64,000 nucleotides of DNA. Origin: an uncultured Eubacterium sp. GTDB taxonomy: Bacteria > Bacillota > Clostridia > Lachnospirales > Lachnospiraceae. The notes under the pieces are model-generated. The model searched no databases, was not told where the DNA came from, and was given only the letters and a program-made list of their open reading frames with translations. This document shows, piece after piece, positions 18,245 through 26,977 of the stretch; within the stretch, counting starts at the first letter, position 1; each line of letters opens with the position of its first letter. The stretch is from NCBI GenBank assembly GCA_934338065.1, contig CAKRGX010000002.1, positions 62,001 to 126,000 of the forward strand, written 5' to 3'. The position numbers and the translations under genes were made by a program.

Positions 18245-19707
18245 AACTGCAGCGCCTCCTTTGCATTTTGAATCGCCAGCATAACAGCTTTTGCCTTATT
18301 GGCTGATTCTGCATATTCCAGTTCCGGCTGACTGTCCGCCACAATTCCGCCACCTGCCTGCACATAAACTTTATTATCTTTTTTCACTGCCATCCGGATA
18401 GCAATACAAGTATCCAGATTACCACTAAAGTCAATGTAGCCAAGAGCTCCACCATAGATTCCCCGCGGTTCTGTTTCCAATTCATCAATGATTTCACACG
18501 CACGTATCTTCGGTGCCCCGGATAATGTTCCGGCAGGAAGTACCGACTTAATAGCATCCAGTGCATCCTTATCCTCTCTGATATCACTTTCTACCTGCGA
18601 GCAAATATGCATAATCTTGGAATATTTATGAATCATCTGGTATTTGGTCACTTCAACAGAACCAAACTGCGATATTCTTCCCAGATCATTCCGCCCCAGA
18701 TCCACAAGCATATTGTGTTCTGATAGTTCCTTAGCATCTGACATCAGATCTTCTACCAAGGCCTCGTCCTCTGCTTCATCTTTTCCTCTTGGTCTGGACC
18801 CCGCAACAGGAAAAGTAGTAAGCCGGCCATCCTGCAGCCGGACAAGTGTTTCGGGAGACGTACTCATTACTTCTACCTCATCCAGATTCATATATACCAT
18901 ATACGGAGACGGGTTTGTCGTTCGGAGAACCCGATAAGCATTGATCAGACTTCCTTCATAATCACTGACAAATCGTCTTGATAACACTGCCTGAAAAATA
19001 TCTCCATCATAGATATATTTCTTTGTCTTTTCAACAATTTCTGCGTATTCCTTCTCTGTAACATTACACTTAAAATTTACTTTATCAAATGCTGTTTCTT
19101 CTTTAATCGGAGTTTGATCGCGTACCAACGAAACAATACCTTTGATATCAGCTTTTGCTTTTGCATAATTCTCCTTTAATTTATCATCGGTTCTCACATT
19201 GGTTACAATATGTATCTTTTGCTTGAGGTGATCATATGCAATTACCTTATCAAAAAGCATCAGATCATAATCCTCAAACTCTCCCCTTTTGATCGTAAGC
19301 TTACGTTCTGCCTGTGCAATCATTGCATAAGCAAAATACCCAACAAATCCTCCTGCAAATGGTGGCATTCCAGCCAGCTTCGGCGCCTTAAAATCCTTTA
19401 GGATATTTCGAAGTACCTGAAGTGGATCCTCTGTTTCTATTGTTTGCGTCCCCTGCTTGTCTTTTATTTTTACCTGTCTTTCCTTACAGGATACACGCAT
19501 GATAGGATCATATCCCAAAAAGGAATATCTTCCCCATTTTTCGCCTCCTTCAATACTTTCCAACAAGTAATAATTTTTCTTACTTGCCGCAATCTTGCGC
19601 AGCAGCAGGATTGGCGTCACCGTATCCGCAAATATTTCTTCCTGAATCGGTATAACATCATACCCGTCTGCTAATCTGCTCACTTCCTCCAAGCTCGGTT
19701 TAATCAT
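18241..19707 (-). CDS. trpE: Anthranilate synthase component I
   Basis: Chorismate to anthranilate. The chorismate-binding signatures are complete: YIYDGDIFQAVLSRRF, FPVAGSRPRG, VDLGRNDLG, GTLSGAPK, YGGALGYIDF and QAGGGIVADS. 488 residues. It is the first gene of the operon, under a tryptophan T-box leader. The RBS is GAGAGGATGGAAC. Confidence 0.97.
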   Translation of the reverse strand: MIKPSLEEVSRLADGYDVIPIQEEIFADTVTPILLLRKIAASKKNYYLLESIEGGEKWGRYSFLGYDPIMRVSCKERQVKIKDKQGTQTIETEDPLQVLRNILKDFKAPKLAGMPPFAGGFVGYFAYAMIAQAERKLTIKRGEFEDYDLMLFDKVIAYDHLKQKIHIVTNVRTDDKLKENYAKAKADIKGIVSLVRDQTPIKEETAFDKVNFKCNVTEKEYAEIVEKTKKYIYDGDIFQAVLSRRFVSDYEGSLINAYRVLRTTNPSPYMVYMNLDEVEVMSTSPETLVRLQDGRLTTFPVAGSRPRGKDEAEDEALVEDLMSDAKELSEHNMLVDLGRNDLGRISQFGSVEVTKYQMIHKYSKIMHICSQVESDIREDKDALDAIKSVLPAGTLSGAPKIRACEIIDELETEPRGIYGGALGYIDFSGNLDTCIAIRMAVKKDNKVYVQAGGGIVADSQPELEYAESANKAKAVMLAIQNAKEALQL

Positions 19708-19767
19708 GTTCCATCCTCTCTTTCCGATGGTTTGCCGGGTGTTTTGGGTAGTAACTTTCTTGTTAAC

Positions 19768-19817
19768 AAAAAAAGCTCTGTCCCATCCTCCTTTTCAGAG
19801 GAATGGGACAAGAGCTT
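19768..19817 (-). terminator. T-box terminator of the trp leader
   Basis: Minus strand AAGCTCTTGTCCCATTCCTC / GAGGATGGGACAGAGCTT arms followed by a T-run; it competes with the antiterminator containing the T-box sequence. Confidence 0.9.
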
Positions 19818-20052
19818 ATATCATTCTCCTGCGGTACCACCCAAATTGATTACGTAGTAATCCACTCAATCGTACACCATCATGTACTCCTGTAGATAAC
19901 GGTTCAGGTCTCCGTCAGCGTCTACTCTCATAAAGATTTCAAGCTGCCCTCCCAAGTCCATTCAACAAATACTCGTTATCGCCTCGCACCAACCGACGAC
20001 TCTCTGTATACTCTGTAAATGCCTACTACTCTTGGTCAATGGTTTATCTTAT
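19768..20052 (-). promoter_or_regulatory. Tryptophan T-box riboswitch
   Basis: tRNA-sensing leader of trpEGDCBA. The T-box core TTTGGGTGGTACCGC is at about 19830-19846, just before the terminator. Stem I can be drawn with base pairing ACCAAG/CUUGGG, an AGUA S-turn, the AGAGA and GGUUGGUG T-loop segments, and the pair CAUU/AAUG. This puts UGG (19960-19958) in the Specifier loop in the form GAA-UGG-A followed by the lower helix. UGG is the tryptophan codon, as expected for this operon. Confidence 0.93.
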
Positions 20053-20058
20053 GGTTTC

Positions 20059-20087
20059 AATATACTCCTGCCGTTGCAGATTGTCAA
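20059..20087 (-). promoter_or_regulatory. trp operon promoter
   Basis: TTGACA (20082-20087), 17 bases, TATATT (20059-20064), minus strand. It begins only 8 bases after the stop codon of the upstream aminotransferase gene, with no terminator between. Confidence 0.88.
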
Positions 20088-20094
20088 CCATTTT

Positions 20095-21228
20095 TTAGAA
20101 TTGATACATTTTTTCAAATTCTTCCTTCATAGAACACTTACAGTCCCCCCCCAACGCCTGCAAAGTCTCTGTCAGAGCACCAAGCATCTCCGCCACATCG
20201 TCCCTGTTCGCATTATTTCCCATATGCCCCAGACGAATCACCTTTCCTGCTAATACGTCAAAGCATCCGGAAATGAGTATTCCATGCTGGTCTTTCATAG
20301 TGGTAATAATCTGACGATCCGTTATTCCCTGTGGTACTTCTATTACTGTAACAGTAGAGGCAAATCCATCCTTGAGATAAAGAGAAAGACCTGCTTTCTG
20401 AACCGCTATTCTAACAGCTTGCGCAATCATGTGATGACGTTCAATACGCTGTTTGTCTTTTTTTACCAATTCAACTGCTTTTTTCAGTCCATAAATATCA
20501 CTGATCGGCATTGTATAAGGAAACCATTTGTCTTTATAATAATTTTCAAATGTCATAAGATTACAATAAAAAGAAGCAATTGGCGTTTTACGTTGTCTCA
20601 TGATTTCTTTCGCTTTTTCACTGACCGATACAAACGTAAGTCCCGGCGGTGCCGAAAGTGCTTTTTGCGAACCACCGCACACGATGTCAATACACCAGTC
20701 GTCAACAAACAATTCTTCACCAAACATAGCTGCAACTGAATCGACAACCGTCGTGATGCCATAGGATTTTAGTAAAGGACAGATTTTCTGAATGTCATTT
20801 AAGACTCCACTTGGGGTATCACAATGGACTACAGTTGCATATTTATAATCATGATGATCATCCAGAAAAGCACTGAGCTGCTCTACATCAACCGGTCTGT
20901 GATAATCTGTCGTATAAAGTTCAGGCTTGCCACCATATAGGGAAACAAAGTCAGCAAAACCTTTGCCAAATATGCCATTATCAATTACAAGTACGTTATC
21001 TCCCGGTTCTGTCAGGGAAGCACAAGCAGCCTCCAGACCAAGTATTCCCTCTCCATCCAAAATATAAACATCATTATTTGTATGTAATAGGTCTGCCAAT
21101 TCCATACATAGTGTATGATAATCCTCACAAAATTCCTCATCCACATCCGGATTTCCAAACATCCGGCTTCTTTCCTGCATTACCGGTTCCGCAACCATGG
21201 TAGGCCCCGGAGTCATCATTTTATACAT
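20095..21228 (-). CDS. Class V aminotransferase (alanine-glyoxylate / serine-pyruvate type)
   Basis: PLP-dependent aminotransferase. MTPGPTMVAEPV at the N-terminus, the PLP-Asp in TTVVDSVAAMFGEE and the Schiff-base Lys in GGSQKALSAPPGL are characteristic. About 377 residues. The start at 21228 is chosen because GAGGG sits 6 bases upstream; the ATG at 21234 touches it. It follows an ECF transporter S component in the same unit, so the substrate may relate to the imported vitamin or amine, but this is not resolved. Confidence 0.85.
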   Translation of the reverse strand: MYKMMTPGPTMVAEPVMQERSRMFGNPDVDEEFCEDYHTLCMELADLLHTNNDVYILDGEGILGLEAACASLTEPGDNVLVIDNGIFGKGFADFVSLYGGKPELYTTDYHRPVDVEQLSAFLDDHHDYKYATVVHCDTPSGVLNDIQKICPLLKSYGITTVVDSVAAMFGEELFVDDWCIDIVCGGSQKALSAPPGLTFVSVSEKAKEIMRQRKTPIASFYCNLMTFENYYKDKWFPYTMPISDIYGLKKAVELVKKDKQRIERHHMIAQAVRIAVQKAGLSLYLKDGFASTVTVIEVPQGITDRQIITTMKDQHGILISGCFDVLAGKVIRLGHMGNNANRDDVAEMLGALTETLQALGGDCKCSMKEEFEKMYQF

Positions 21229-21243
21229 AATCATCCCTCATTT

Positions 21244-21807
21244 CTAATTACTCTCTGTGGCGTCCTTTGTCAATTTCTTCACGGCAGCTCCTGAAACAAG
21301 TATGATTGGAATAGCAATAATTGCTCCCGTAATGATCTGCATAATATTCCCCGGCACAGAAAGCCACGGGGCAGCCCAGTTTCCTGTTACAATAGCTTCA
21401 AAAACATAATATCCTACCAGCTTGATAGCAAGTACAGCTCCGGTTGCAGCCAATAATCTTGGCAGCGTCGGTTTTTTATTCACAATGCTGCCAAAAACAA
21501 ATCCCATCAGTCCTACAATGATCAATGTTCCCGGTGCCCACATCGTCCATCCACTCAGCAAATCCGATAATGCCATACCCAGACCTCCACATATAGCACC
21601 TACACGCCTTCCAAAAAATGCTGCCGCAAAAAATAAAGGTACATTTCCCAGATGAACCATTCCCCCCTCTGCCGGAATGATCTGAACCTGAATAAACATG
21701 GTCAGTACACATACCAATGCAGCAAAAGCTCCGCAGATCGTAAGTTCTGAAACACTAATCTTTTTCTTTTCTGATTGATGGATCTGTTGTTTTGTTATTG
21801 ATGTCAT
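21244..21807 (-). CDS. ECF transporter S component
   Basis: Substrate-binding membrane subunit of an energy-coupling-factor vitamin transporter. 187 residues with about six hydrophobic segments. The GGMVHLGNVPLFFAAAFFG and GLGMALSDLLSGWTMWAPGTLI signature resembles the PF07155-type S components, whose substrates vary. No EcfA or EcfT genes are nearby, so it probably uses a shared module. A promoter with repeated AAACTGGC motifs lies upstream. Confidence 0.85.
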   Translation of the reverse strand: MTSITKQQIHQSEKKKISVSELTICGAFAALVCVLTMFIQVQIIPAEGGMVHLGNVPLFFAAAFFGRRVGAICGGLGMALSDLLSGWTMWAPGTLIIVGLMGFVFGSIVNKKPTLPRLLAATGAVLAIKLVGYYVFEAIVTGNWAAPWLSVPGNIMQIITGAIIAIPIILVSGAAVKKLTKDATESN

Positions 21808-21877
21808 AGTAGATAATCTCCTTCCATTATTTGTACAGTAGCGCCATCTGCACCTTCACAATTAATGTGTTATCCCT

Positions 21878-21939
21878 ATTATACACAAAACTGGCTTTGT
21901 AGAAACTGCCAGTTTTATATTTTTTTATCATGCCAGTTT
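21878..21939 (-). promoter_or_regulatory. Promoter with AAACTGGC operator repeats
   Basis: A -10 TATAAT (21878-21883) has only a weak -35. An inverted repeat AAACTGGC (21888-21895) / GCCAGTTT (21908-21915) covers the spacer and -35 region. A third copy (21932-21939) lies upstream in direct orientation with the second. This suggests a dedicated regulator, possibly an activator. Confidence 0.65.
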
Positions 21940-21942
21940 CTC

Positions 21943-22599
21943 TCATTCATTTCTTTCCAGTGATGTTTTCCAATTTTTTCTCAGCAGTTCCTTATGATTC
22001 TCCAGATGGGCATAATCATTAAAACGCTCTAAAACAAAAAACTTTCTTTCCTCATCATAAATTAAATGTGTAATACTTGTATTCTCCATATCAATCGCAA
22101 ACTTCAGTTTGTTTTTTTGATCTGTCTGTACAACTTCTGCACAAACAGATCGAATCACACCTCCATGTGTAACAACGACAATTCTGTCCTCTACCGCTTC
22201 ACAAAGCTTACGTAACTGAGGCATCGCTCTTTTTACTACATCAACACCACACTCACCGCCTTCCGGATAAGGCAGATCTGACGTATGCAGTGCTCTTTCC
22301 TTTCGAAACTCTCTATATCGTTCCCTGATCTCTTCATCTGTCTTTCCGGTAAATCCGCCAAAATCAATCTCCTGTATATCAAGAACGATCTCATACGGTT
22401 TATGAAGATATGTCTGGATGATCTGCGCCGTTTCTTTTGCACGGATCAGATCCGACGAGTATATTTTCTGTATTTCATAACTTTGTAAACGTCTCCCCAC
22501 CAGTTCTGCCTGCTGCCTGCCGGCTTCATCCAGAGAAACATCGACATTACAGAGCTTACTGCATTGCCGCCCATGACGTATCAGATATAAGTGCTTCAT
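21943..22599 (-). CDS. Histidine phosphatase superfamily protein
   Basis: Phosphoglycerate-mutase-like phosphatase of 218 residues. The catalytic LIRHGR is at 6-11 and a second His occurs in VVVTHGGVIR. The substrate is unknown; similar proteins include cobalamin-pathway phosphatases, but no cobalamin genes are nearby. The ATG overlaps the stop of the LytTR gene (ATGA), so it belongs to the regulatory unit upstream. Confidence 0.88.
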   Translation of the reverse strand: MKHLYLIRHGRQCSKLCNVDVSLDEAGRQQAELVGRRLQSYEIQKIYSSDLIRAKETAQIIQTYLHKPYEIVLDIQEIDFGGFTGKTDEEIRERYREFRKERALHTSDLPYPEGGECGVDVVKRAMPQLRKLCEAVEDRIVVVTHGGVIRSVCAEVVQTDQKNKLKFAIDMENTSITHLIYDEERKFFVLERFNDYAHLENHKELLRKNWKTSLERNE

Positions 22600-23312
22600 T
22601 GATCACACTCTCCTTTCACACGGATCCGGTTCCGGATCCCCTGCATGTATTTAGGCCCCAGAAGGACCTTCTGTATCCGGTCTTTTTGATCTCTCAGATA
22701 GATAACACGTTCCTGATAGTCAATGCGTTCCACAAACTTTCGATTCACAGCCATAGAACGATGACACTGAACCAGCTCACCTCTTGCCTGATCAATAAAC
22801 TGCCGGATAGGCCGATATGGAAAATGATATACATTATAATGTGTATGCAGCACAAGCTGTTTGTTAAGAATCTCCACATATAAAATATTTTTTATTTCAA
22901 AGCGATGACTTCCACTTTTCAAATGTACATAGATGCCCTGTGGGAAAAAATCCGGATCCATCTTTTCACACATAATAATAAGCGTATCTCTCAGCCAGCT
23001 TGGAGATACTGCTTTATTCAAATAATCATAACATCGAAATTCTTTATAAGCTTGTTCCCTGCATTTTCCATCCATTGCCAGAAAGATCATGGGTGTCATG
23101 ACATATTTCTGAATTTCCCTGATATAATGCGCCAGAGATAACCCCGCCTCCTCTTCCTGTTGAAGAAGATCTATCAGAAATGCTTTCACTTCGTGACTTC
23201 TGATATACTCTTTTGCTTCCGGCAGCGAACGGCATAGCATGACCAGATCATCTAATACAGGTGCTACGATCTCACATGTATGTGGGTCTTCACTATAAAG
23301 CAAAAACTGCAT
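22596..23312 (-). CDS. Receiver-like/LytTR DNA-binding regulator
   Basis: N-terminal receiver-like domain (about 1-115) with the Asp of FLIDLL and the Lys of YLNKAV retained, but the usual Thr/Ser position is FLAMD. A C-terminal LytTR domain follows (about 130-230; YVHLKSGSHRFEIKNILYVE, CHRSMAVNRKFVERID). No histidine kinase is adjacent. The ATG at 23312 shares one base with the stop of the XRE gene; the RBS is GGAGGT, and an in-frame GTG one codon earlier is too near it. Confidence 0.85.
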   Translation of the reverse strand: MQFLLYSEDPHTCEIVAPVLDDLVMLCRSLPEAKEYIRSHEVKAFLIDLLQQEEEAGLSLAHYIREIQKYVMTPMIFLAMDGKCREQAYKEFRCYDYLNKAVSPSWLRDTLIIMCEKMDPDFFPQGIYVHLKSGSHRFEIKNILYVEILNKQLVLHTHYNVYHFPYRPIRQFIDQARGELVQCHRSMAVNRKFVERIDYQERVIYLRDQKDRIQKVLLGPKYMQGIRNRIRVKGECDQ

Positions 23313-23641
23313 CACAACACCTCCGGCTCCGATTTGATCTGATTGATGCAGAATTCCAGCAAGTCACACACCATCTTTTTCCTGTCTACTTTTCCATTTT
23401 CTTTTGTATATGCGCAGGACAGATCAACTTTTCCTAAAAGTAAATACATCGGGTCCACATCCAGTTTTTCATATAGCTTCAACAATTTGGGGACATCTAA
23501 TCCATAGATTCCCCGTTCAATCTTGCGGTAGTGTCCCTCGCTGATATCTAATATATCAGCCATTTCAAATAACTCCATTCCATTATCCTGACGGATCTTC
23601 ATCAAACGTTTTCCTATAAGTTCATTCTCTACATAAATCAT
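23312..23641 (-). CDS. XRE-family helix-turn-helix regulator
   Basis: A 109-residue protein. The HTH spans about 7-62 (IGKRLMKIRQDNGMELFEMADILDISEGHYRKIERG), followed by a short C-terminal extension. The start at 23641 is supported by AGGGGG upstream; the longer open frame to 23734 lacks an RBS. First gene of the XRE-LytTR-phosphatase unit, divergent from a second XRE gene. Confidence 0.88.
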   Translation of the reverse strand: MIYVENELIGKRLMKIRQDNGMELFEMADILDISEGHYRKIERGIYGLDVPKLLKLYEKLDVDPMYLLLGKVDLSCAYTKENGKVDRKKMVCDLLEFCINQIKSEPEVL

Positions 23642-23790
23642 GTACTTTCCCCCTTTTTGTTTTTTCGCTTGTACTCTTCTATCATAACAGAAAAAATCAT
23701 GCGCGGGACAACTTTTTTCAGCAAAAAACGACAAATTCCTAATTTAACCACATAATAAAATAAAAAAAAGCGGAATGACAAAAAAAATCA

Positions 23791-23806
23791 AACCACTATA
23801 ATGGTT
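23791..23806. promoter_or_regulatory. Palindrome between divergent XRE genes
   Basis: AACCA-ctataa-TGGTT lies roughly midway between the two XRE genes and is a candidate operator for one of them. It is short and has no independent support. Confidence 0.35.
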
Positions 23807-23904
23807 ATACCCGTCTATTTAAAACGCCATATACTATGTTGTGATAATCTGACTGTGTTTTAAAATATAATTATCAAACTAATTTATAAAGCGAGGAAAT
23901 TACT

Positions 23905-24267
23905 ATGAAAAAATACACTCTATACAAATTTGGAAGCATAATCCGAAAGTACCGTGCATTAGCAGGATTAAGCCAGGAGGCTTTAAGCGAGCGGATTAAT
24001 TGTGACAAAAATACCATTGGCCGCATTGAGAGGGGCGAAACTGACTGCCGGTTATCTACCATTCTTCAGCTTGTCGAAGGTATGAATATTTCACTGAGCC
24101 GTCTTGCAAAAGATCTGGAAACGTTCCACACCGATCAGTATACAAGTTCCATTGATTATGATTTTCTCCGCCTCTTCCAATACTGCCGCCAGTTATCTCC
24201 CGAACAATTTAATAATCTCTGCAACACAGCACATATTTATGTAAAAACAAATCAGCAAAAGAATTAA
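23905..24267 (+). CDS. XRE-family helix-turn-helix regulator
   Basis: A 120-residue protein with an HTH at about 8-62 (FGSIIRKYRALAGLSQEALSERINCDKNTIGRIERGE) and a helical C-terminal tail of unknown role. The RBS is GCGAGGAAATTACT. It is transcribed away from the other XRE gene across an AT-rich intergenic region and ends 18 bases from the convergent spoIIP. Confidence 0.88.
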   Translation: MKKYTLYKFGSIIRKYRALAGLSQEALSERINCDKNTIGRIERGETDCRLSTILQLVEGMNISLSRLAKDLETFHTDQYTSSIDYDFLRLFQYCRQLSPEQFNNLCNTAHIYVKTNQQKN

Positions 24268-24285
24268 TAGCTTTACACCCAGCAT

Positions 24286-25443
24286 CTAACCATCTCCTGA
24301 TAAAACTTTATCAAGAGTATCTGCTAATGGTGCCGCTGCATTTTTCGCTTCCTTCACGGTATTATTTTCATTTCCCAGCTCTATCAACAACGACTTCTGA
24401 AGCAAATGAAGATTATAACGATACCCTTTTAAATAAATTGGTTTTGTAAAACCATCATAATATTCCATAGCCTTGCATTTCATCTGCAGACTAAATGACA
24501 GATTTTGTTTAAGATTAGAATTTGCCAGATAAGAAATAGGTCCTGACCTTGTCCGGCTCATTCCGTTAAAGAACATAACGACTGCTGTCTTTTTCCCTTG
24601 TATTGTCGTATAGGTATGTTTTCCCTTTCCAACAGAGTCTCTGTGAAGATCGATCATCACTTCAATATCCGGATTTTGTTTTTTTATCTTTGTTATTCCA
24701 TCTAACGACTGATTGTAAGCAAAACTTCGATCAATTTTATTTCCCACTCTGTCGTAGGGGTTCCGATCGTGATAGACACCATATCCTCTTTTTTCCAACT
24801 CCCGGCAAAGTTCATCTCCCACACCAATAACAGAATCTTCTATTTTTCCCCTTTTGCTGTCACTAAAATCCTCCGATGCTCCATGTGTGTGATAAATCAA
24901 AATCTGTTTTTTCCCCTTTTTTTTCTTCATTTTCATATCCGCCTCAAGCATCTGACGAACTGGAAACATATTTTTGGTAACCGAAGTTGTTGAATCTACA
25001 ATATAAAAATTCTGCCAGAGATAATCCACATCCCATGTTTCTTTTAAATGCTGCACCAGCACATTATTCTGCCTTGCCTGCCGGTTCGTCTGCGCACCTC
25101 TATTTGACATGGATTCCTGTAAGCCATGATCCACATCGCCTATGAGTGGATCCTGATTTTCCTTTGCATCCCCATATCTGTCTCTGTTTTCCATAAACAC
25201 AAGTGTATCTTTACTTTTATTGTTTTCATCCTTCATACATACATAATCCTGCCCCCCCAGGATCTCTGCAACGAGGCGTTTGGTTCCTTGCTCTTTCTTA
25301 AAATACAAACACGTATCTCCGGCAAGAAACTGCCCGGCCGGAGTTAGCAGATTATATCCGGGCAGCACATTCATGGCAGTGAGCACCGCCAGACAGAAAA
25401 TGATCAGTATTCCTACCCCCACACGAAATCCTTGTCGCAACAT
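24286..25443 (-). CDS. spoIIP: Stage II sporulation protein P
   Basis: Peptidoglycan amidase/endopeptidase of the SpoIIDMP engulfment machine, anchored in the membrane. An N-terminal transmembrane segment (about 8-28) precedes an Asn/Lys-rich linker and the SpoIIP catalytic domain: ILIYHTHGASEDF, a Zn-ligand region VMIDLHRDSVGK, and LIELGNENNTVKEA. The start at 25443 follows GGAGGGAAGATTACC, giving 385 residues. It is 43 bases downstream of gpr, the conserved clostridial and Bacillus gene pair. Confidence 0.95.
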   Translation of the reverse strand: MLRQGFRVGVGILIIFCLAVLTAMNVLPGYNLLTPAGQFLAGDTCLYFKKEQGTKRLVAEILGGQDYVCMKDENNKSKDTLVFMENRDRYGDAKENQDPLIGDVDHGLQESMSNRGAQTNRQARQNNVLVQHLKETWDVDYLWQNFYIVDSTTSVTKNMFPVRQMLEADMKMKKKKGKKQILIYHTHGASEDFSDSKRGKIEDSVIGVGDELCRELEKRGYGVYHDRNPYDRVGNKIDRSFAYNQSLDGITKIKKQNPDIEVMIDLHRDSVGKGKHTYTTIQGKKTAVVMFFNGMSRTRSGPISYLANSNLKQNLSFSLQMKCKAMEYYDGFTKPIYLKGYRYNLHLLQKSLLIELGNENNTVKEAKNAAAPLADTLDKVLSGDG

Positions 25444-25486
25444 GGTAATCTTCCCTCCATCTCTCTTATCAGCATATGCAGACATT

Positions 25487-26398
25487 CTATGGATTATCAC
25501 GCCTTTGAAAACAGTGATTTAGAATACGTGCAAGATCCTGACTGATCTGATGGATCGACTCATCAATATCTTTGGGTGTCACCATCACATTTTCTGTCTC
25601 CTCCCCTAAAATACCGGTAATAAACTGTTCAATTTCTCTCTCCGAATATCCCTGCTTTTGCAAAACATTTTCCAGATGGTCTCCAATGATCGTTGATGCA
25701 TCAACAACCGTAGGGACACCAATTGCAACCACGGGAACTCCAAGACTCCTTTCATTCAGTTCCTTACGGCGATTTCCCACACCCGCCCCCGGCGCAATAC
25801 CCGTATCCGTTATCTGGACAGTCGTACAGAGACGTTTCACGCTGCGGGCAGCTAATGCGTCCACCACAATCACAAGATCCGGATTCGTCCTGGCAACAAC
25901 AGCTTCCAGCAATTCTCCTGTTTCAATACCTGTCTGTGCCATAACTCCGGGAGCAATGGCACTTACACAACCATATTGATTTTCCTCTAAAAATTTTGTC
26001 CCCAGTTCTTCCTTTAAATGTCTTGTGATAAATAAATTATCTGTCATCTTAGGTCCAAGCGAATCGGAAGTAACTTCTCGATTGCCTAAACCGATTATCA
26101 ACACGTTTTTCTGCTTCATCTGTTGTATCATTTTTTCCAACTGTTCACATATACACAGTAAAAGAGGTTCCCTCTCCTCTTCACTAATGTTTTTCATTAA
26201 CGAGGATTCTATTGTAATATATGTTCCCATTGGCTTACGCATTGCCCTGCTTCCTGCTTCATCCTCGATTTTTACTGTTGTTACTACTGCTTTTCCATCA
26301 AGACAATGCCTTTTGGTCAGGATAACTCCCTGTATCTCTACATGATTTTCGGGAAAACTTTCTCTTGTTTCCAAGGCAAGGTCGGTCCGTCGTTCCAT
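25487..26398 (-). CDS. gpr: Germination protease (GPR)
   Basis: Degrades small acid-soluble spore proteins at germination; made as a zymogen in the forespore. RTDLALE (propeptide/processing region) starts the protein. GLGNREVTSDSLGP, APGVMAQTGIET, VDALAARS and TGIAPGAGVGNRRKEL are conserved. The start at 26398 has GGAGGAGAAGCATT upstream; the open frame extends to 26458 without an RBS. 303 residues. Confidence 0.96.
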   Translation of the reverse strand: MERRTDLALETRESFPENHVEIQGVILTKRHCLDGKAVVTTVKIEDEAGSRAMRKPMGTYITIESSLMKNISEEEREPLLLCICEQLEKMIQQMKQKNVLIIGLGNREVTSDSLGPKMTDNLFITRHLKEELGTKFLEENQYGCVSAIAPGVMAQTGIETGELLEAVVARTNPDLVIVVDALAARSVKRLCTTVQITDTGIAPGAGVGNRRKELNERSLGVPVVAIGVPTVVDASTIIGDHLENVLQKQGYSEREIEQFITGILGEETENVMVTPKDIDESIHQISQDLARILNHCFQRRDNP

Positions 26399-26492
26399 AA
26401 TGCTTCTTCTCCTCCAACTGTTTTTTTTAATGTAACACAGTTCTGTTTTTTTATACATATTTTTGCCACAAAATGAAGTTATTCAAAAATTC

Positions 26493-26521
26493 TTGACATC
26501 CTATTAAATATATACTATACT
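26493..26521 (+). promoter_or_regulatory. rpsT promoter
   Basis: TTGACA (26493-26498), 17 bases, TATACT (26516-26521), followed by a leader of about 85 bases. Confidence 0.9.
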
Positions 26522-26609
26522 AATAAAGTATGTTTGTGCTGACGTCCGTGTCCGAACAGCCAAACAATTATAATTGATTATTAAGACTATTACGATGGAG
26601 GTGCTGGAA

Positions 26610-26873
26610 TTGGCAAACATTAAATCTGCAAAGAAAAGAATTCTTGTTTCAGAGAAACGCGCTGCTAAGAACAAATCAATTCGTTCTAAAGTTAAGACAG
26701 CTATCAAAAAGGTAGACGCTGCAATCGAAGCAAATGATAAGGCTGCTGCTGAGGCTGCTTTAAAAGCTGCTGTATCTGAGCTTGACAAAGCAACTAAAAA
26801 AGGTGTTTATCATAAAAACACAACAGCAAGAAAAGTTTCCCGATTGACAATCGCTGTAAACAAACTTGCATAA
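26610..26873 (+). CDS. rpsT: 30S ribosomal protein S20
   Basis: Primary 16S rRNA-binding protein of 87 residues, Lys/Ala-rich throughout (ANIKSAKKR at the start). The start is TTG at 26610, 8 bases after GGAGG; the ATG upstream at 26595 overlaps the RBS. E. coli rpsT also uses UUG, where the rare start is tied to autoregulation. Monocistronic, with its own promoter and terminator. Confidence 0.95.
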   Translation: MANIKSAKKRILVSEKRAAKNKSIRSKVKTAIKKVDAAIEANDKAAAEAALKAAVSELDKATKKGVYHKNTTARKVSRLTIAVNKLA

Positions 26874-26926
26874 TGTAGAGGGCAGTCGTGCTGCAACTAC
26901 AATTCTACCCGTCGAATGAATATGTA

Positions 26927-26952
26927 AGGGCTGTCAGATGACAGTCCTTTTC
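26927..26952 (+). terminator. rpsT terminator
   Basis: GGGCTGTCA-ga-TGACAGTCC followed by TTTT. Confidence 0.85.
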
Positions 26953-26977
26953 TATTGCGCAAAAGGAGGATATCCAT

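Noticed and set aside
19708..20058. Trp leader lacking a UGG Specifier
   Set aside because: My first reading placed the Specifier too far downstream; pairing ACCAAG with CUUGGG and CAUU with AAUG puts UGG at 19960-19958.
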